64,000 bases of DNA from JBDOQU01 sp039839375 (GCF_039839375.1 NZ_JBDOQU010000007.1:124001-188000); one strand, 5' to 3'; counted from the stretch's first letter, positions 9,401 through 17,774 are shown. Notes: generated by a model from the letters alone, not told the origin. Numbers and translations are program-made.

Positions 9401-12200
9401 CCTCGGTGCCAAGGATCCCGTCAGCGCCAGGGTGCGTCATGTCCGTGTTGGCGATGATCAACTTCGAGAAGGCGTTGTTCTCCAACTCATTGAGCAGATT
9501 GAGGCCCTGCGTCCGCGACAGGTAGTAGAAGCGGTCGCCTTCCTGCAGATTCTCCAGTTGCAGCTCGAAAACCGCGTTGAAGGTCGAGCCCAGCATGCCG
9601 CCGAAGGGCATGATCTTCTCGGCAAGCCCGCCGATCCAGAGATCGACCGCGTTGAGCCCGCTGCTCTCGGCGGTCCACGCACCCTTGCTGTTGAGGAAGT
9701 CGAGGCGGTCCGCAGGAGCGTTGATCAGGCGGTTGTCGGAGGCTGTGTCCGGATCGCCGTAGACGATCTCCGACCCGCCGAACACAATGGCCATCGCGGC
9801 GGCGCGTTTGCCCTCAATGGTCTCCTCCGCGGCGATCAGCGGATGCATGCCGTAGGCCGCGATGAAGTTGATGATCGACGCCGGGGTCTTCAGGTTGGCG
9901 CCGAAATCGGCCCAGCTCTCATAGGGCTTGAGCCAGGTCGAGTTGCTCGCGGCATAAAGCTGCTCGCGAGCGTCGTTCAGGGACGGCACACCGGCGTCAC
10001 GGCCGCGGACGATGTTGATCGCCGGCAGGTCCAGCGGCAGGCCGAGAAGGTTGTTCCGCAGCGAGTCGACCACGAATTCGTCGATCTCGTTGCCGTGGAC
10101 ATAGGTCATTCCGCGGAAGATCGCGCCGGCGGCCTGCTCCGCCGAAATGCTCTGGTCCCGGTCGAAGAGGATGGGGTTCAGGAAGGCTTCGATGAGGCCG
10201 ACATCGATGCCCCAATCCGCGGTGCCGACGGGGATCTCGTTCCCCTCCGCATCATACGCCACCGGCTCGCCCGCTTCGTTCAGCGGGAGAAGCTTGAGAT
10301 GGTCCGTCAGCATCGAGTGCCCGAACCGGTAAACGGTATGAGCGAACTCGGCGAAGATCGCGGGATCGATGTCCGTCACCGTATTGAAGATGAAGACGTC
10401 GATCAGAGGCTGAACCTTGCGCCCGAATTCCTCGAACACAAGGTGCTGGTACTGCATCTCGGTGGCGAAGCGCGCGGTCTGGAACAGTCGCTCGCCATCC
10501 CACTTGAGGGTGGCCGGATCGAAGCCTGCAGCCACGGGATCGAGCAGCCATTCGTTCAGGAAGTCGATGTCTTCCTGCTTGCCGCTGCTCGCGATCTCGA
10601 GGATGAACTTCTTGTTCACCTCGATCTGCCGGTTGTGTTCGGAATGGAAGACATGGTGGACGGCCGTCAGGCCGATATTCTCGTTGCCCCGGCCGTCGCC
10701 GGTGATGAAATGACGGTCCAGCAGTTCGTTGTCGTAGAGGGCTGCTCCGGTATCCGGGTCCGGCTCGACCGGATCGCCGATCGGATCGGTGCCGGAGTTC
10801 GGGTCCGGCATCAGGATGGCCGGCTGCCCCTCTTGTCCCGGTATCAGTATGGGAACGGCGTTGTGCGCAATGTCGTCGAGGAACGCGTGAGAGGTGCGCA
10901 CCGGCCCACGGCCGCCATTCAGCTCGGCGAGCAAGATCGGAGCGGCCGACGTGCCGCTGACGGTGACATCATCCTCGGTGTTCGGGATCAGGTCGGGGCC
11001 GATATTGATCACGACCTGAGGGAAGCCGTTCTCGTCCCGGATGAATTCGCCATAAGGATCGGTCAGCAGCAGCGGAACGCCGAAAACATCTCGGTCATCC
11101 AGTTCGATGCCGAGCTTATCCCGCGCCTGATCCTTGACGTCCTTCCAGGTCGGCAGACCGCCGGTGGCGCCGTTGAGCAGAAGGCCCGTCGCCATCGGTT
11201 TGCCCTCGACCATCGCATATTCGCGCAGGAAGACCTGGTGCGACGGATGGGAGGTATAGGTCTGGTTCTGGTCGACGAACGGCGTCGTCTTGTTCGTGGC
11301 GTCCACCGTATCGTCCTCGGTGCCGAATTCCCCATCGGCGCCCGGCCCGACCGTCGGCGTGAGACGCGTCAGGACCAGCGGCATGTTGACGTTGACCTCG
11401 TCGCCGCTGTCCGGAATGCCGTCCGGCCCGTGGGTTACGAGCGGATCATCCGGCATCAGCGGCATATAGATCGTGCCGTTGTCGCCCTTGTGGATCAGGT
11501 CCAGCCCGTGATCGAAGAACTGGCCGAAGAAGGTCATCCAGCCATTGAACGGCGCGGAGAGTCCTTCGTCGGGCGCGACGTTCGGCAGCATGATGCTGTT
11601 TCCGTCCATCACGATGCCATAGTCGTCGAGCAGGACCTGATCCAGGCCCGCCTTGGCCTGGGCCAGCGCCGCCTCGTTGCCGTCCGCCGTCAGGTTTCCG
11701 GTCACGATCGTCGTCAGATAGGCCTCGTACTCGTCCCGCACCGCGCCGACGGCCAGGGAAATGTCCCCCTCATACTCGGCATGTTGCAGCGCCGCGGTGA
11801 TCGCCGCCGGATTCTTGAGCGTCTGGTCCGAAATCAGGTTGGAGATAATCCGGGGATCGGCGTCGACGACGTTGCCGGTGTGTCCCCCGTTCTGGGCAGG
11901 ATCGCCGGTTTCTGCTCCGACGACCCCGTAATCGTTGTTGTTGATCACGCCGTGAAAGCTGTCGTCGCCTTCGTTCACGTAGTTCGGGTCCAGGAAACGC
12001 GGCATGACCTGATCAGCGGAGCCCCAGGTTTCACGTCCCTCGATCAGGTTGTTGTAGGTGCCGTCCACGGTGCGAAGCCCGTAGGGCAGGTGTGGCTGCG
12101 CGATCAGTTGATCGAGCGGCGTTCCCGCAACGTGCGCTTCCGCGATCTTGATCTGGTCGAGGATGAACTGGAGGTCGTGCTGGTTCAGCTTGACGGCCAT
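3420..12200 (-). CDS. Giant secreted animal-type haem peroxidase with RTX repeats (MopA-like)
   Basis: Predicted 2926-residue exoprotein. An animal haem peroxidase domain spans about residues 200-960: FFGQFFDHGLDL carries the distal His (His231), VHHVFHSEHNR lies near 520, FAHTVYRFGHSML gives the proximal His (His628) and NIVRGRD lies near 728. A first RTX block follows (about 1000-1130), a unique region, two Ig-like modules (about 1447-1667), then blocks of GGxGxD repeats to about 2900 broken by a Thr/Gly/Asp linker near 2590-2660. The tail ends DSDFAL, typical of type I secretion signals. Such RTX peroxidases include MopA, linked to Mn(II) oxidation in marine alphaproteobacteria; the substrate here is inferred. 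The ATG at 12200 is preceded by GGGGAGGGAGAG; an upstream in-frame start would add 62 residues of unlikely composition. The exporter gene follows directly. Confidence 0.9.
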   Translation of the reverse strand: MAVKLNQHDLQFILDQIKIAEAHVAGTPLDQLIAQPHLPYGLRTVDGTYNNLIEGRETWGSADQVMPRFLDPNYVNEGDDSFHGVINNNDYGVVGAETGDPAQNGGHTGNVVDADPRIISNLISDQTLKNPAAITAALQHAEYEGDISLAVGAVRDEYEAYLTTIVTGNLTADGNEAALAQAKAGLDQVLLDDYGIVMDGNSIMLPNVAPDEGLSAPFNGWMTFFGQFFDHGLDLIHKGDNGTIYMPLMPDDPLVTHGPDGIPDSGDEVNVNMPLVLTRLTPTVGPGADGEFGTEDDTVDATNKTTPFVDQNQTYTSHPSHQVFLREYAMVEGKPMATGLLLNGATGGLPTWKDVKDQARDKLGIELDDRDVFGVPLLLTDPYGEFIRDENGFPQVVINIGPDLIPNTEDDVTVSGTSAAPILLAELNGGRGPVRTSHAFLDDIAHNAVPILIPGQEGQPAILMPDPNSGTDPIGDPVEPDPDTGAALYDNELLDRHFITGDGRGNENIGLTAVHHVFHSEHNRQIEVNKKFILEIASSGKQEDIDFLNEWLLDPVAAGFDPATLKWDGERLFQTARFATEMQYQHLVFEEFGRKVQPLIDVFIFNTVTDIDPAIFAEFAHTVYRFGHSMLTDHLKLLPLNEAGEPVAYDAEGNEIPVGTADWGIDVGLIEAFLNPILFDRDQSISAEQAAGAIFRGMTYVHGNEIDEFVVDSLRNNLLGLPLDLPAINIVRGRDAGVPSLNDAREQLYAASNSTWLKPYESWADFGANLKTPASIINFIAAYGMHPLIAAEETIEGKRAAAMAIVFGGSEIVYGDPDTASDNRLINAPADRLDFLNSKGAWTAESSGLNAVDLWIGGLAEKIMPFGGMLGSTFNAVFELQLENLQEGDRFYYLSRTQGLNLLNELENNAFSKLIIANTDMTHPGADGILGTEDDEVNFHVGVDSFAKHDVVLEVDESKQIAADPEGDDPFLNAIREKVQRDDPTTPEADENYLRFTGGEHAVMGGTENDDTIIGGDGDDAIWGDGGDDVIEGGHGVDLIIGGAGDDRITDTGDTGDFIKGGDGDDVIANSNGLDVVMGGDGADVVFIGVDATEVFAGEGDDFILGGADHDFILGNEGSDWMEGGDGFDVLNGDNSELFFNSTILGHDVMFAGANENDFDAESGDDIMVQGESVMRNEGMFGFDWAIHKGSPVAADSDMRIPIFTTVFDDILRDRFDQTEALSGWIHNDILRGDDRGSTEEIEVEFSLENHGLTQAGVNRIDGLRELLGLSIEDAPTDPDIDLESIVAWAEGNILIGGDGNDTFEGRGADDFIHGDAWLNVRLSIRELDGDGNVTETESFTVDSLKELVTVGGQTKALSAFLQSGEIKPKQLKIVREIKYDEDPSGDTDTAIFRGNRDWYEITHVGDRTYIARRESEDIDPQIDEGVDTLIGIERIQFADGLYTIRETGNVDPTGRLVIEGLPAREDQPLTVNADSIRDMNNPDGRVGPTDITFRWQIERNDGTGDYIDIPNVSGDTFTPGDEHDGLRVRVLGTYIDAGGVTEIVSSHPTDPVLGVNDNPTGPLLISDMSPTEGQELTATVAFSDPDGMTDAFEEFLLTYQWQFSPNGVNNWQNVPAEAGGNDRSFTPGPDLVGYRLRMVVVYEDDLLNTHEVISEVTQVVGNYIETDDPVVNNTTGGDAEGGTNQGDDIVIGGDGDNFINAQGGNDTINGGDGNDTLFGANGDDTLDGGLGDDTVTGHAGNDTIIHGNGHGSDTINAGPGEDRLRIVEGSFGADDEVEVRLNGGSVDRVNSTTTVVNVEATDLDLGAGNDTLTYDTAENVSVNLLSGAATGFSVTRGVDNVTGGAGDDTLSGNSAGNRFEGQEGDDALSGGFGDDQLAGGEGNDDLRGEAGDDHLEGGGGDDRIDGGAGRDTASYAAAAAAVTVSLSDTPTRASFEEQDTIGAGIDRLIEIENLVGSAFADTLTGDEEDNVIDGGAGADVMTGGLGDDTYVIEDVADQPVEALGGGEDTIRSSLVAYQLGDNLENLVLDGTDNIDGEGNGLDNRVTGNIGDNNLEGGSGTDTLVLKGGITDHTFFMDAGAFKVSSNTGGTDTLNGIERVEFDGASYAFARGTNGADTVGGTADNDLVLGFDGDDTLNDDAGDDILVGGNGDDLMSGGAGNDTYLITEAGDRVNETGGDGVDTIIATITVDLHQTRGDHVDGIVENLTLIGDADIDGTGHNLANVLIGNSGNNRLGGGNGDDTLIGNAGNDRLLGHTGDDSVDGGQGNDVLNGGAGIDTAVFAGSASDYVFGFGASALATVTHLESGEVDSLSNIEKLRFGDGPELAIVSGDGDIGSTDPGIIFGGDGNDTIVGSTGDDVIIGGPGDDTLNGYDLGDGDDDAVALQEDDDTFIWRPGDGADTVNGGGEGVEGDLFQIVGNGQAETYRIYTYDEAVARIAFAGSDESEIVVTRQVAGEPETIIAELTEIEEIIVNGGGVSESGQFGGDTVEMYGSFNIATSLRPDTITIVGSSGDDTVDISSLLSDHRIVFKTKGGNDVIVGALRPQDVVELAAGKTIEDYVRTTNPNGSTTITSDTHSVTFFSAGDVPPQFVAADDETGATDGTADTGNPDGTGDADQTGGADETGGDGEGNAVDEDQNGSQDEGEPSPVPTGSTGVVGTSDADALAGGSEGETLMALGGRDVVFGGDGDDNVMGGGEADMLYGDGGADRVLGGAGDDYIDAGSGDDAVFGGDGDDLIVAADGDGDDTYYGDDMVGGTGNDTLDMSAITANIAADLGSTGFMGRGSVSSDQSGRDTLWGVENIVAGSGDDAITASDAVNVMDGGGGADTFRFLSAANADGDTIMGFQAGDRIDLSGMDADGSASGNGSFTLISGAFTGKGQLMVSHETRDDEDYTVVQGNTTGGDEADFKISIKGSHDLADSDFAL

Positions 12201-12982
12201 GACTTTCTCTCCCTCCCCTGATGCACAAGCAAGCGGCGCTGAGGACAGCACGGCTCGATGGCATTGTTGGCGCTCTGCGTTCAGCAGATGCATCGTTGTT
12301 TGGTCTGAACGTCCGATGACTTCGTGACCTGGTCGAAGACTTGGAGGCCAAGGTCGAAATCTTGGGATAGCCTTGACCCACAGCATGATGTAGGGAGAAG
12401 AATGCCGGTAGATCGGAAGGTCTTATGAGGATTCGGACCTCAGTCCCGCTCAACAGCCCGACTTCTAGGCCTATTGATATCCGGCTTTGGTCAGGCCGGA
12501 TAAACGACTTTGGTCTGATGTTGAGCGCCGACATCGCCCTTCGCGAGGCGCAGCGCCCTGTGGTTGGGGTAGAGCCGCATATGGGGCCAGGACCAGAATC
12601 CGGCGCTCGTTCGGGGGCGACCGCCGGAAAAGCCGCCAGATGCAACCCCCAACTTCCTCGCCGTGACGCCGACGGGTCTGACCTTGCCTGTGACGTCGCG
12701 GTGTGCCATCAACAGATATTCCCTGCCGAACCGGTCAGGCGAACTGCGGCGTTTCCTGGAGCCTAGCGACTCGGATGAGAATCCAGGTCCCCCAGCCAAG
12801 TCTCCCGCTTTTTCAATGATTTCAATCGGTTCGGGTCATCCGCCGGAGTCGATGTGAGAGCGATTGAATCGGAAGAGATTCTCAGGAAATGAATCCGCAT
12901 CCTGACCGCTGACGTCACGCCAGTGCGGGCCATACGTTGCTCGGGCCCTCAGGGGCCTGGGCGACTCATATGTCGGTGATCG
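12201..12982. other. 782-base gap with no recognisable gene
   Basis: This stretch should hold the promoter of the peroxidase operon (reading left) and the 3' end of the D-amino-acid operon. Open frames of about 100 codons exist on both strands (for example 12425-12766 plus and 12491-12799 minus), but none has a convincing ribosome site or a family I recognise. The composition is less GC-rich than the flanks in places (around 12800-12900). It could contain a decayed gene or insertion remnant, but I cannot show this. Confidence 0.4.
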
Positions 12983-14011
12983 CTATCCGCTCTTCAGCCA
13001 GTCGGCCAGGGAGGGGCGGTGCTGGCCGGCACGGCCGGTAAAAGGCGGGGCCGCGAGCATGGCGTTCAGCACGGCTTCCTGAGTCGCTTCCGCGGCCGCC
13101 CGGAACAGGAGATCGATGTGCGTTTCGTTCAGGACGCGCAGCGTCGTGAACGCCGCCTTCTCCTCATGGTCCACGGCGTTGGCGGTGTCGAAGGCGATCG
13201 TGATGTCGCCGCTACCATGGCCCCAGAAGGCGCCGAGTCGGGCAATGCCGGCGCCGGCGCGGCGGGCGACCCGGGCGAGTTGGCGGTGCTCCAGAGGCAC
13301 GTCCGTCGCCAGGACGATGATGACCGACCCGCTTTCGGCCTCCGCCTCCCGCCGCGGATCGGGCCGCCGGCCGTCCGGCAGCACGAGATCGCCCGCCCGG
13401 CCGAAATTGGCAAGCACCAGGGCGCCGAGATGATGGTCGGCGCCGCCGAGCGAAAGCCTGCGGGACGCCGAGCCGATGCCGCCCTTGAAGCCGAAGCAGG
13501 TCATTCCCGTCCCGGCGCCGACGCTGCCCTGCGCGACCGCCCCGTCCCCGGCGTCGGCCAGCGCCGCCAGGGCATGATCCTCGGTGACCGCCAGCGCCTG
13601 GATGTCGTTCAGCGGCCCGTCATTGCATTCGCCGACGACCGGATTGACGGTGCCGGTGCGGCGACCGATATCGGGATTCCGGCGGATCGCCTCCCGAATC
13701 AGCGCCGTCGCGCAGGTCCCGACGGAGAGTGTGTTGGTGAGGAGGATGGGCGTTTCGATCGTGCCCAGTTCCTGCACCTGCACGAGCCCGACCGTCTTGC
13801 CGAAGCCGTTGATGATTTCCGCCGCCGCCATCACCTTCCGGCGGAAGAGATCGCCGCCATGGGGCAGGATCGCGGTGACGCCGGTATTGACCTCACCTTC
13901 GCTGAGCGTGCAATGGCCGACCAAGACGCCCGGCACGTCGGTGATCGCGTTCCGCGCGCCGGCCGGCAGGATGCCGCAAGTCAGGCCGGCATCGCCTGCG
14001 GTGATCGCCAT
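12983..14011 (-). CDS. P1-family aminopeptidase (DmpA/BapA type)
   Basis: Ntn-hydrolase-fold peptidase of family P1/S58, which removes N-terminal D-, L- or beta-amino acids from small peptides. In DmpA the precursor cleaves itself before a Ser that becomes the nucleophile; the matching bond here is Gly228-Ser229 in SGSVIIVLATDVPL, giving an alpha part of 228 residues and a beta part of 114. Other family hallmarks are GxGTGMTCFGFKGGIGSASR near 165-184 and GSGDITIAF. I take the ATG at 14011 (MAITAGDAG, GGGGAG upstream); an alternative ATG at 14056 overlaps the previous gene. It is the last gene of an operon with an amino acid ABC importer and a D-amino acid aminotransferase, which favours a role in D- or beta-peptide use. 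Confidence 0.9.
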   Translation of the reverse strand: MAITAGDAGLTCGILPAGARNAITDVPGVLVGHCTLSEGEVNTGVTAILPHGGDLFRRKVMAAAEIINGFGKTVGLVQVQELGTIETPILLTNTLSVGTCATALIREAIRRNPDIGRRTGTVNPVVGECNDGPLNDIQALAVTEDHALAALADAGDGAVAQGSVGAGTGMTCFGFKGGIGSASRRLSLGGADHHLGALVLANFGRAGDLVLPDGRRPDPRREAEAESGSVIIVLATDVPLEHRQLARVARRAGAGIARLGAFWGHGSGDITIAFDTANAVDHEEKAAFTTLRVLNETHIDLLFRAAAEATQEAVLNAMLAAPPFTGRAGQHRPSLADWLKSG

Positions 14012-14039
14012 CCGCTCGCGCTCCCCTTTCCTTCCGCCG

Positions 14040-14783
14040 TCAAAGACGACCGGCATCGATGATCCTCTTCAGGAAGGTGCGCGTCCGCTCACCCTGCGGG
14101 TCGCCGAAGATCTGCGACGGCGGGCCTTCCTCATAGACCAGCCCTTCCTGCAGGAAGCAGATCTTGTCGGCGACTTCACGGGCGAACCCCATCTCATGGG
14201 TCGCCAGCACCATGGTCATGCCGTTTGTCGCCAGGTCCCGCACGATGTCCAGAACCTCCGAGACGAGTTCGGGGTCGAGGGCGGAGGTGATCTCATCGAG
14301 CAGCAGGAGGGCGGGGTCCATCATGAGCGCGCGGACGATCGCCACGCGCTGCTGTTGGCCGCCGGAAAGTCGGTCGGGATATTCGTCCGCCTTCGCGGCA
14401 AGGCCGATCCGGTCCAGCAGCGCCATGCCTTTGTCGGTCGCCACCCGCCGCGGCACGCCCAGCACCTTGAGCGGCCCGAGCGTGACGTTCTCGATGACGC
14501 TCATATGCGGGAACAGGTTGTAGCCCTGAAAGACGATGCCGATTTCCCGGCGAAGCAGATCGAGATCCACGCCCGGGCCGGTCACACGGTCGCCATGCAG
14601 CCTGATCTCACCGCCCTGGATGGGCTCCAGGCAGTTGATGCAGCGCAGCAGCGTGGACTTGCCGCAACCCGAAGGACCGATCAGGCAGACCACCTGATGT
14701 TCCTCGATGTCCAGGGAGATGCCGTTCAGCACCTCCACCGCCCCATATCGCTTGTAGGCCCTGTCGATCTCGACCAATGCCAT
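14040..14783 (-). CDS. Polar amino acid ABC transporter, ATP-binding protein
   Basis: GlnQ/HisP-type ATPase of 247 residues that powers import of polar amino acids. Walker A is GPSGCGKSTLLRC, the signature LSGGQQQRVAIVRAL, Walker B LLLLDEITSALDP, and the H-loop lies in VLATHEMGFAREVADK. It lies between the permease gene (14808) and the P1 peptidase gene, with short gaps that suggest one transcript. The substrate cannot be read from the ATPase; the neighbours point to D-amino acids or small peptide products. Confidence 0.93.
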   Translation of the reverse strand: MALVEIDRAYKRYGAVEVLNGISLDIEEHQVVCLIGPSGCGKSTLLRCINCLEPIQGGEIRLHGDRVTGPGVDLDLLRREIGIVFQGYNLFPHMSVIENVTLGPLKVLGVPRRVATDKGMALLDRIGLAAKADEYPDRLSGGQQQRVAIVRALMMDPALLLLDEITSALDPELVSEVLDIVRDLATNGMTMVLATHEMGFAREVADKICFLQEGLVYEEGPPSQIFGDPQGERTRTFLKRIIDAGRL

Positions 14784-14807
14784 GCGTCCGCCCCCTCGCC
14801 CGACGAG

Positions 14808-15917
14808 CTATGCGCCCGCGCGCATCTTCCGGCGATCCTTCTCGATCAGCCGGTCGACAAAGCGCGCCTGCGGAATGGTTATCAGAATGAAGAGTAAGGC
14901 CACCGTCGTCACGGCGGACAGGTTGAAGTAGTTGCTGGCGACGATCTTCGACTGGTTGAAGCCATCGATGGTGCCGATGATGGCGACCAGGGCCGTGTCC
15001 TTCTGCAGGCTGATGCAGTTGTTCATGAGCGAAGGCACGATGTCGCGCACCGCCTGGGGCACGATCACGTAGCGCATCGTCTTGAAATAGGAGAGCCCCA
15101 GAGAGCGCGCCGCCGCGATCTGGCTTGGATGCACGCTCTCGATCCCGGCGCGGTAGACCTCTGAGGTGTAGGCGCCATAGGTCAGGGTCAGGGCGATGAT
15201 CGCATAGGCGCTGGACGAAAGATCCTTCAGGACCGGCAGCCCGGTCAGCGGCAGGCCGAAGCCGATGAGGTAGATGGTGATGATCGCCGGCAGGCCGCGA
15301 AACAGGTCGCAATAGATGATGGCCAGCGTGCGGAGCGGCCGCCCGGCCTTGCCGGGCAGGGTGCGCGCGATGGCGACGACGAGCGCCCAGACCAGGATCA
15401 GGATGGCGGAACAGAAGAAGATGAAGATGTTGGTGCCGAATGCCCGGAGGACGATCCCGGCCGATTCCCATATCAGCGCCAGATCGAAGAACGTCCTGCT
15501 GACCGCCGCGTCGTTGACCACCATGAACCAGGCGAAGGCGCAGATGATCAGGAGCGAAGCGGAATAGGCCAGGGCGTTCCAGGAGACATCCGACGATCTC
15601 GCCCCCAGTTCCCGCCCGACATGCACGTCGGCCGCCGAGGCGGAACGGGACGACAGCCTGACGGCCCGCACCGCGATGGCGGCCACGGCAAGCGGCGGGA
15701 TACAGACCAGCGCCGCCGCCGCCTTGACCGGAAGCCCAGCCCAGCCTTCCGCGATCACATAGGCGCCGATGTGCCAGCACGAATAGCCGACGGCGAGAAC
15801 CGTGACGAGCGCAAAGCAAAGCGCGCCCCACGCCCTGCCGACGTGGGTGCGGATCTTGTTGCGAGCGCGCCATTGGCTGGCGCGCTCGCTCGTGGATTCA
15901 ACTGCCTCTACCGCCAT
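14808..15917 (-). CDS. Polar amino acid ABC transporter, permease
   Basis: HisM/GlnP-family inner-membrane permease. At 369 residues it is longer than the usual 220-250 because of an N-terminal part with additional hydrophobic segments (about 30-85 and 115-140) before the core domain. The core has the EAA-type loop (SVHPSQIAAARSLGLS...IVPQAVRDIVPSLMN) that contacts the ATPase. It is the only permease in the operon, so the importer probably uses a homodimer. The gene starts 3 bases after the binding-protein stop and is followed by the ATPase gene. Confidence 0.92.
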   Translation of the reverse strand: MAVEAVESTSERASQWRARNKIRTHVGRAWGALCFALVTVLAVGYSCWHIGAYVIAEGWAGLPVKAAAALVCIPPLAVAAIAVRAVRLSSRSASAADVHVGRELGARSSDVSWNALAYSASLLIICAFAWFMVVNDAAVSRTFFDLALIWESAGIVLRAFGTNIFIFFCSAILILVWALVVAIARTLPGKAGRPLRTLAIIYCDLFRGLPAIITIYLIGFGLPLTGLPVLKDLSSSAYAIIALTLTYGAYTSEVYRAGIESVHPSQIAAARSLGLSYFKTMRYVIVPQAVRDIVPSLMNNCISLQKDTALVAIIGTIDGFNQSKIVASNYFNLSAVTTVALLFILITIPQARFVDRLIEKDRRKMRAGA

Positions 15918-15920
15918 GCC

Positions 15921-16778
15921 TCAATAGTTCCAGACCGGCACGTCGTCTGGAGAGACGCCGCCCCATGACGGCAGCAGATAGGCGGATTCCAGTTCCTTCA
16001 GGATGCCGTCGGCCTTCAGTTCCTGGATGATCTCGTCGATGACCTCGGCGTCGTCCGACCCCTCGGGGTAGACTCCGGCGGTGAGGCCGCCTGTGGCGTA
16101 CCGTCCGATGACCTCCAGCTTGCCGCGCGAGTTGGCGACCTGGCCGAGCACGACGCCGAGATCGGTCATCACCGCATCCACCGTGCCTGCGACCCCCGCC
16201 GTGAACATCGCGGCGGTGTCGTCGAACACGTTGACGGTGGGAGCGCCAAGTTCGTTCTGGGCGAACGGCACCAGCGTCGTACCCGCCTGGACGCCGATCC
16301 GGGCGTCCTTGATGGAGTCTTCGGTCAGCGCGTTGCCCGTCTGCGCGGCCACGCCGTAGTTGGATTCGGCATAGGGCTCGGAGAAATCGACGACCTCGTC
16401 GCGCGGCTCCGTCACCGAGATCAGCGCCAGGGCGATGTCGTACTCGTTGTTCTGGCCGGCGACGATCGAATCGAACGAGGCGTTGACCAGCTTCACCGTG
16501 TCGAGGCCAAGCCGATGCGCGATGTTCACCGCCATGCAGAACTCATAGCCGTCCGTGATCGTGTCCGGCGTATTGCCGTTGAACTGCCCGACGGCCGGAA
16601 GATTGACCAGGACCGTAAACTGGCCGGGTACGGCCGGCGTAATCTGATGCGTCCCGCGCTCACCCGTCAGCGGACAGTCGCCATAACCCTGGGTCTCCGC
16701 CGACGCCGAGCCGACGGCCAGCACCATTGCCGAAGCCGCGAGGACATATTTGAAGGATTTCATCATTGCGTGGGCCAA
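15921..16778 (-). CDS. Periplasmic amino acid-binding protein (ABC importer)
   Basis: Solute-binding protein of the polar amino acid family (SBP_bac_3), 285 residues. The N-terminus has a Sec signal peptide (KYVLAASAMVLAVGSASA, cleaved before ETQ). The mature domain has family features such as FDSIVAGQNNEYDIALALIS and VDFSEPYAESNYGV. The start is probably the TTG at 16778, because GGGGAGG sits 6 bases upstream; the ATG ATG pair at 16766 would be too far from it. It is upstream of its permease and ATPase genes and 54 bases after the aminotransferase gene. Confidence 0.92.
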   Translation of the reverse strand: MAHAMMKSFKYVLAASAMVLAVGSASAETQGYGDCPLTGERGTHQITPAVPGQFTVLVNLPAVGQFNGNTPDTITDGYEFCMAVNIAHRLGLDTVKLVNASFDSIVAGQNNEYDIALALISVTEPRDEVVDFSEPYAESNYGVAAQTGNALTEDSIKDARIGVQAGTTLVPFAQNELGAPTVNVFDDTAAMFTAGVAGTVDAVMTDLGVVLGQVANSRGKLEVIGRYATGGLTAGVYPEGSDDAEVIDEIIQELKADGILKELESAYLLPSWGGVSPDDVPVWNY

Positions 16779-16832
16779 TCTCTACCTCCCCTTGTGTTAT
16801 TTCCTGTTGTTTGCCGATACTCGGCCTTCTTC

Positions 16833-17696
16833 CTACTGGGCCGCCGCCTGATTGCTCAACGCCAGGTCCAGATAGGTTCTCTGCAGAAGCCGCGTGACGG
16901 ATCCGGGTTTGCCGTCACCGATGGCGCGTCCTGAGATCTCGATCACCGGCGTCACGAGGCTTGACGCGCTGGTCAGGAAAGCCTCCTGCGCATTCACCGC
17001 CTCCTCGACCGTGAACGGGGATTCTTCGATCACGAGGTCCAGCCGCTTCGCCACCGCCAAAACCGCGCGGCGGGTGCAGCCGGGCAGAATGGCGCGCGAG
17101 TTGGGGCGGGTGACGATCCGGCCGTCGGCGGTGACGATATAGGCGGTGGACGACGCACCTTCGGTCACCAGCCCGTCCTCGACCATCCAGGCCTCCTGGC
17201 AGCCACGCTCGGCAGCGATGCGCTTGGCCTGGACCTGGGCCAGAAGCATGGTGGTCTTGATGTCGCGCCTGGCCCAGCGCTGGTCGTCGACCACGGCGAT
17301 GCGGACACCATCGCGCACCGATGCGGCGTTGAGGAGATTCTTGGCCTGGCTGAAGGCGAAGAAGGTCGGCTCCAGATCGTCGGCGTAGGCGAAGTTACGG
17401 TCGGCGACGCCACGGGTGACCTGAAGATAGACCACCCCTTCGTCGAGCCGGTTGCGGGCGATCAGTTCCATCTGGACGCCGACGATCGCCTCCCGCGGCA
17501 GCGGCATCCGAATGCCCAGCTCGCCGAGCGACTGCGCCAGCCTGGCGAGGTGGAGATCATTGTCGATCATCCGACCGCCGATGACCGCCGTCACCTCATA
17601 GATGCTGTCGCCGAAGAGCAGCCCCCTGTCGAAGATCGAGAGGGTAGCCTCATCTTCCGCTACGAACCTGTCTCCGACATAGACCATCCGCGCCAC
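16833..17696 (-). CDS. D-amino acid aminotransferase (class IV PLP enzyme)
   Basis: Fold-type IV aminotransferase of 287 residues, best matched to D-alanine/D-amino acid transaminases (EC 2.6.1.21), which swap amino groups between D-amino acids and 2-oxoacids. Lys147 in RDIKTTMLL is the expected PLP lysine; VTEGASSTAYIV and the early FDRGLLFGDSIYE are family marks. Branched-chain aminotransferase or aminodeoxychorismate lyase are the alternatives, but the locus favours D-amino acids. The start is GTG at 17696 with CAGGAG close upstream. It is the first gene of the operon opposite the LysR gene and probably controlled by it. Confidence 0.87.
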   Translation of the reverse strand: MARMVYVGDRFVAEDEATLSIFDRGLLFGDSIYEVTAVIGGRMIDNDLHLARLAQSLGELGIRMPLPREAIVGVQMELIARNRLDEGVVYLQVTRGVADRNFAYADDLEPTFFAFSQAKNLLNAASVRDGVRIAVVDDQRWARRDIKTTMLLAQVQAKRIAAERGCQEAWMVEDGLVTEGASSTAYIVTADGRIVTRPNSRAILPGCTRRAVLAVAKRLDLVIEESPFTVEEAVNAQEAFLTSASSLVTPVIEISGRAIGDGKPGSVTRLLQRTYLDLALSNQAAAQ

Positions 17697-17774
17697 GGCC
17701 GCTCCTGAAGCTGATTTGCCGCACGGACGCTAATGACATCTCCGGACGACGGCCAATGCCGTGTTTTTTCCATG

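Noticed and set aside
8259..12221. 1320-codon open frame on the plus strand
   Set aside because: It is antisense to the peroxidase gene; GC-rich codon bias keeps the opposite frame open. Its translation is low-complexity Val/Asp/Ala-rich and matches no fold.
12425..12799. ORFs of about 100 codons in the gap before the peroxidase operon
   Set aside because: No ribosome site, family or consistent codon use on either strand.
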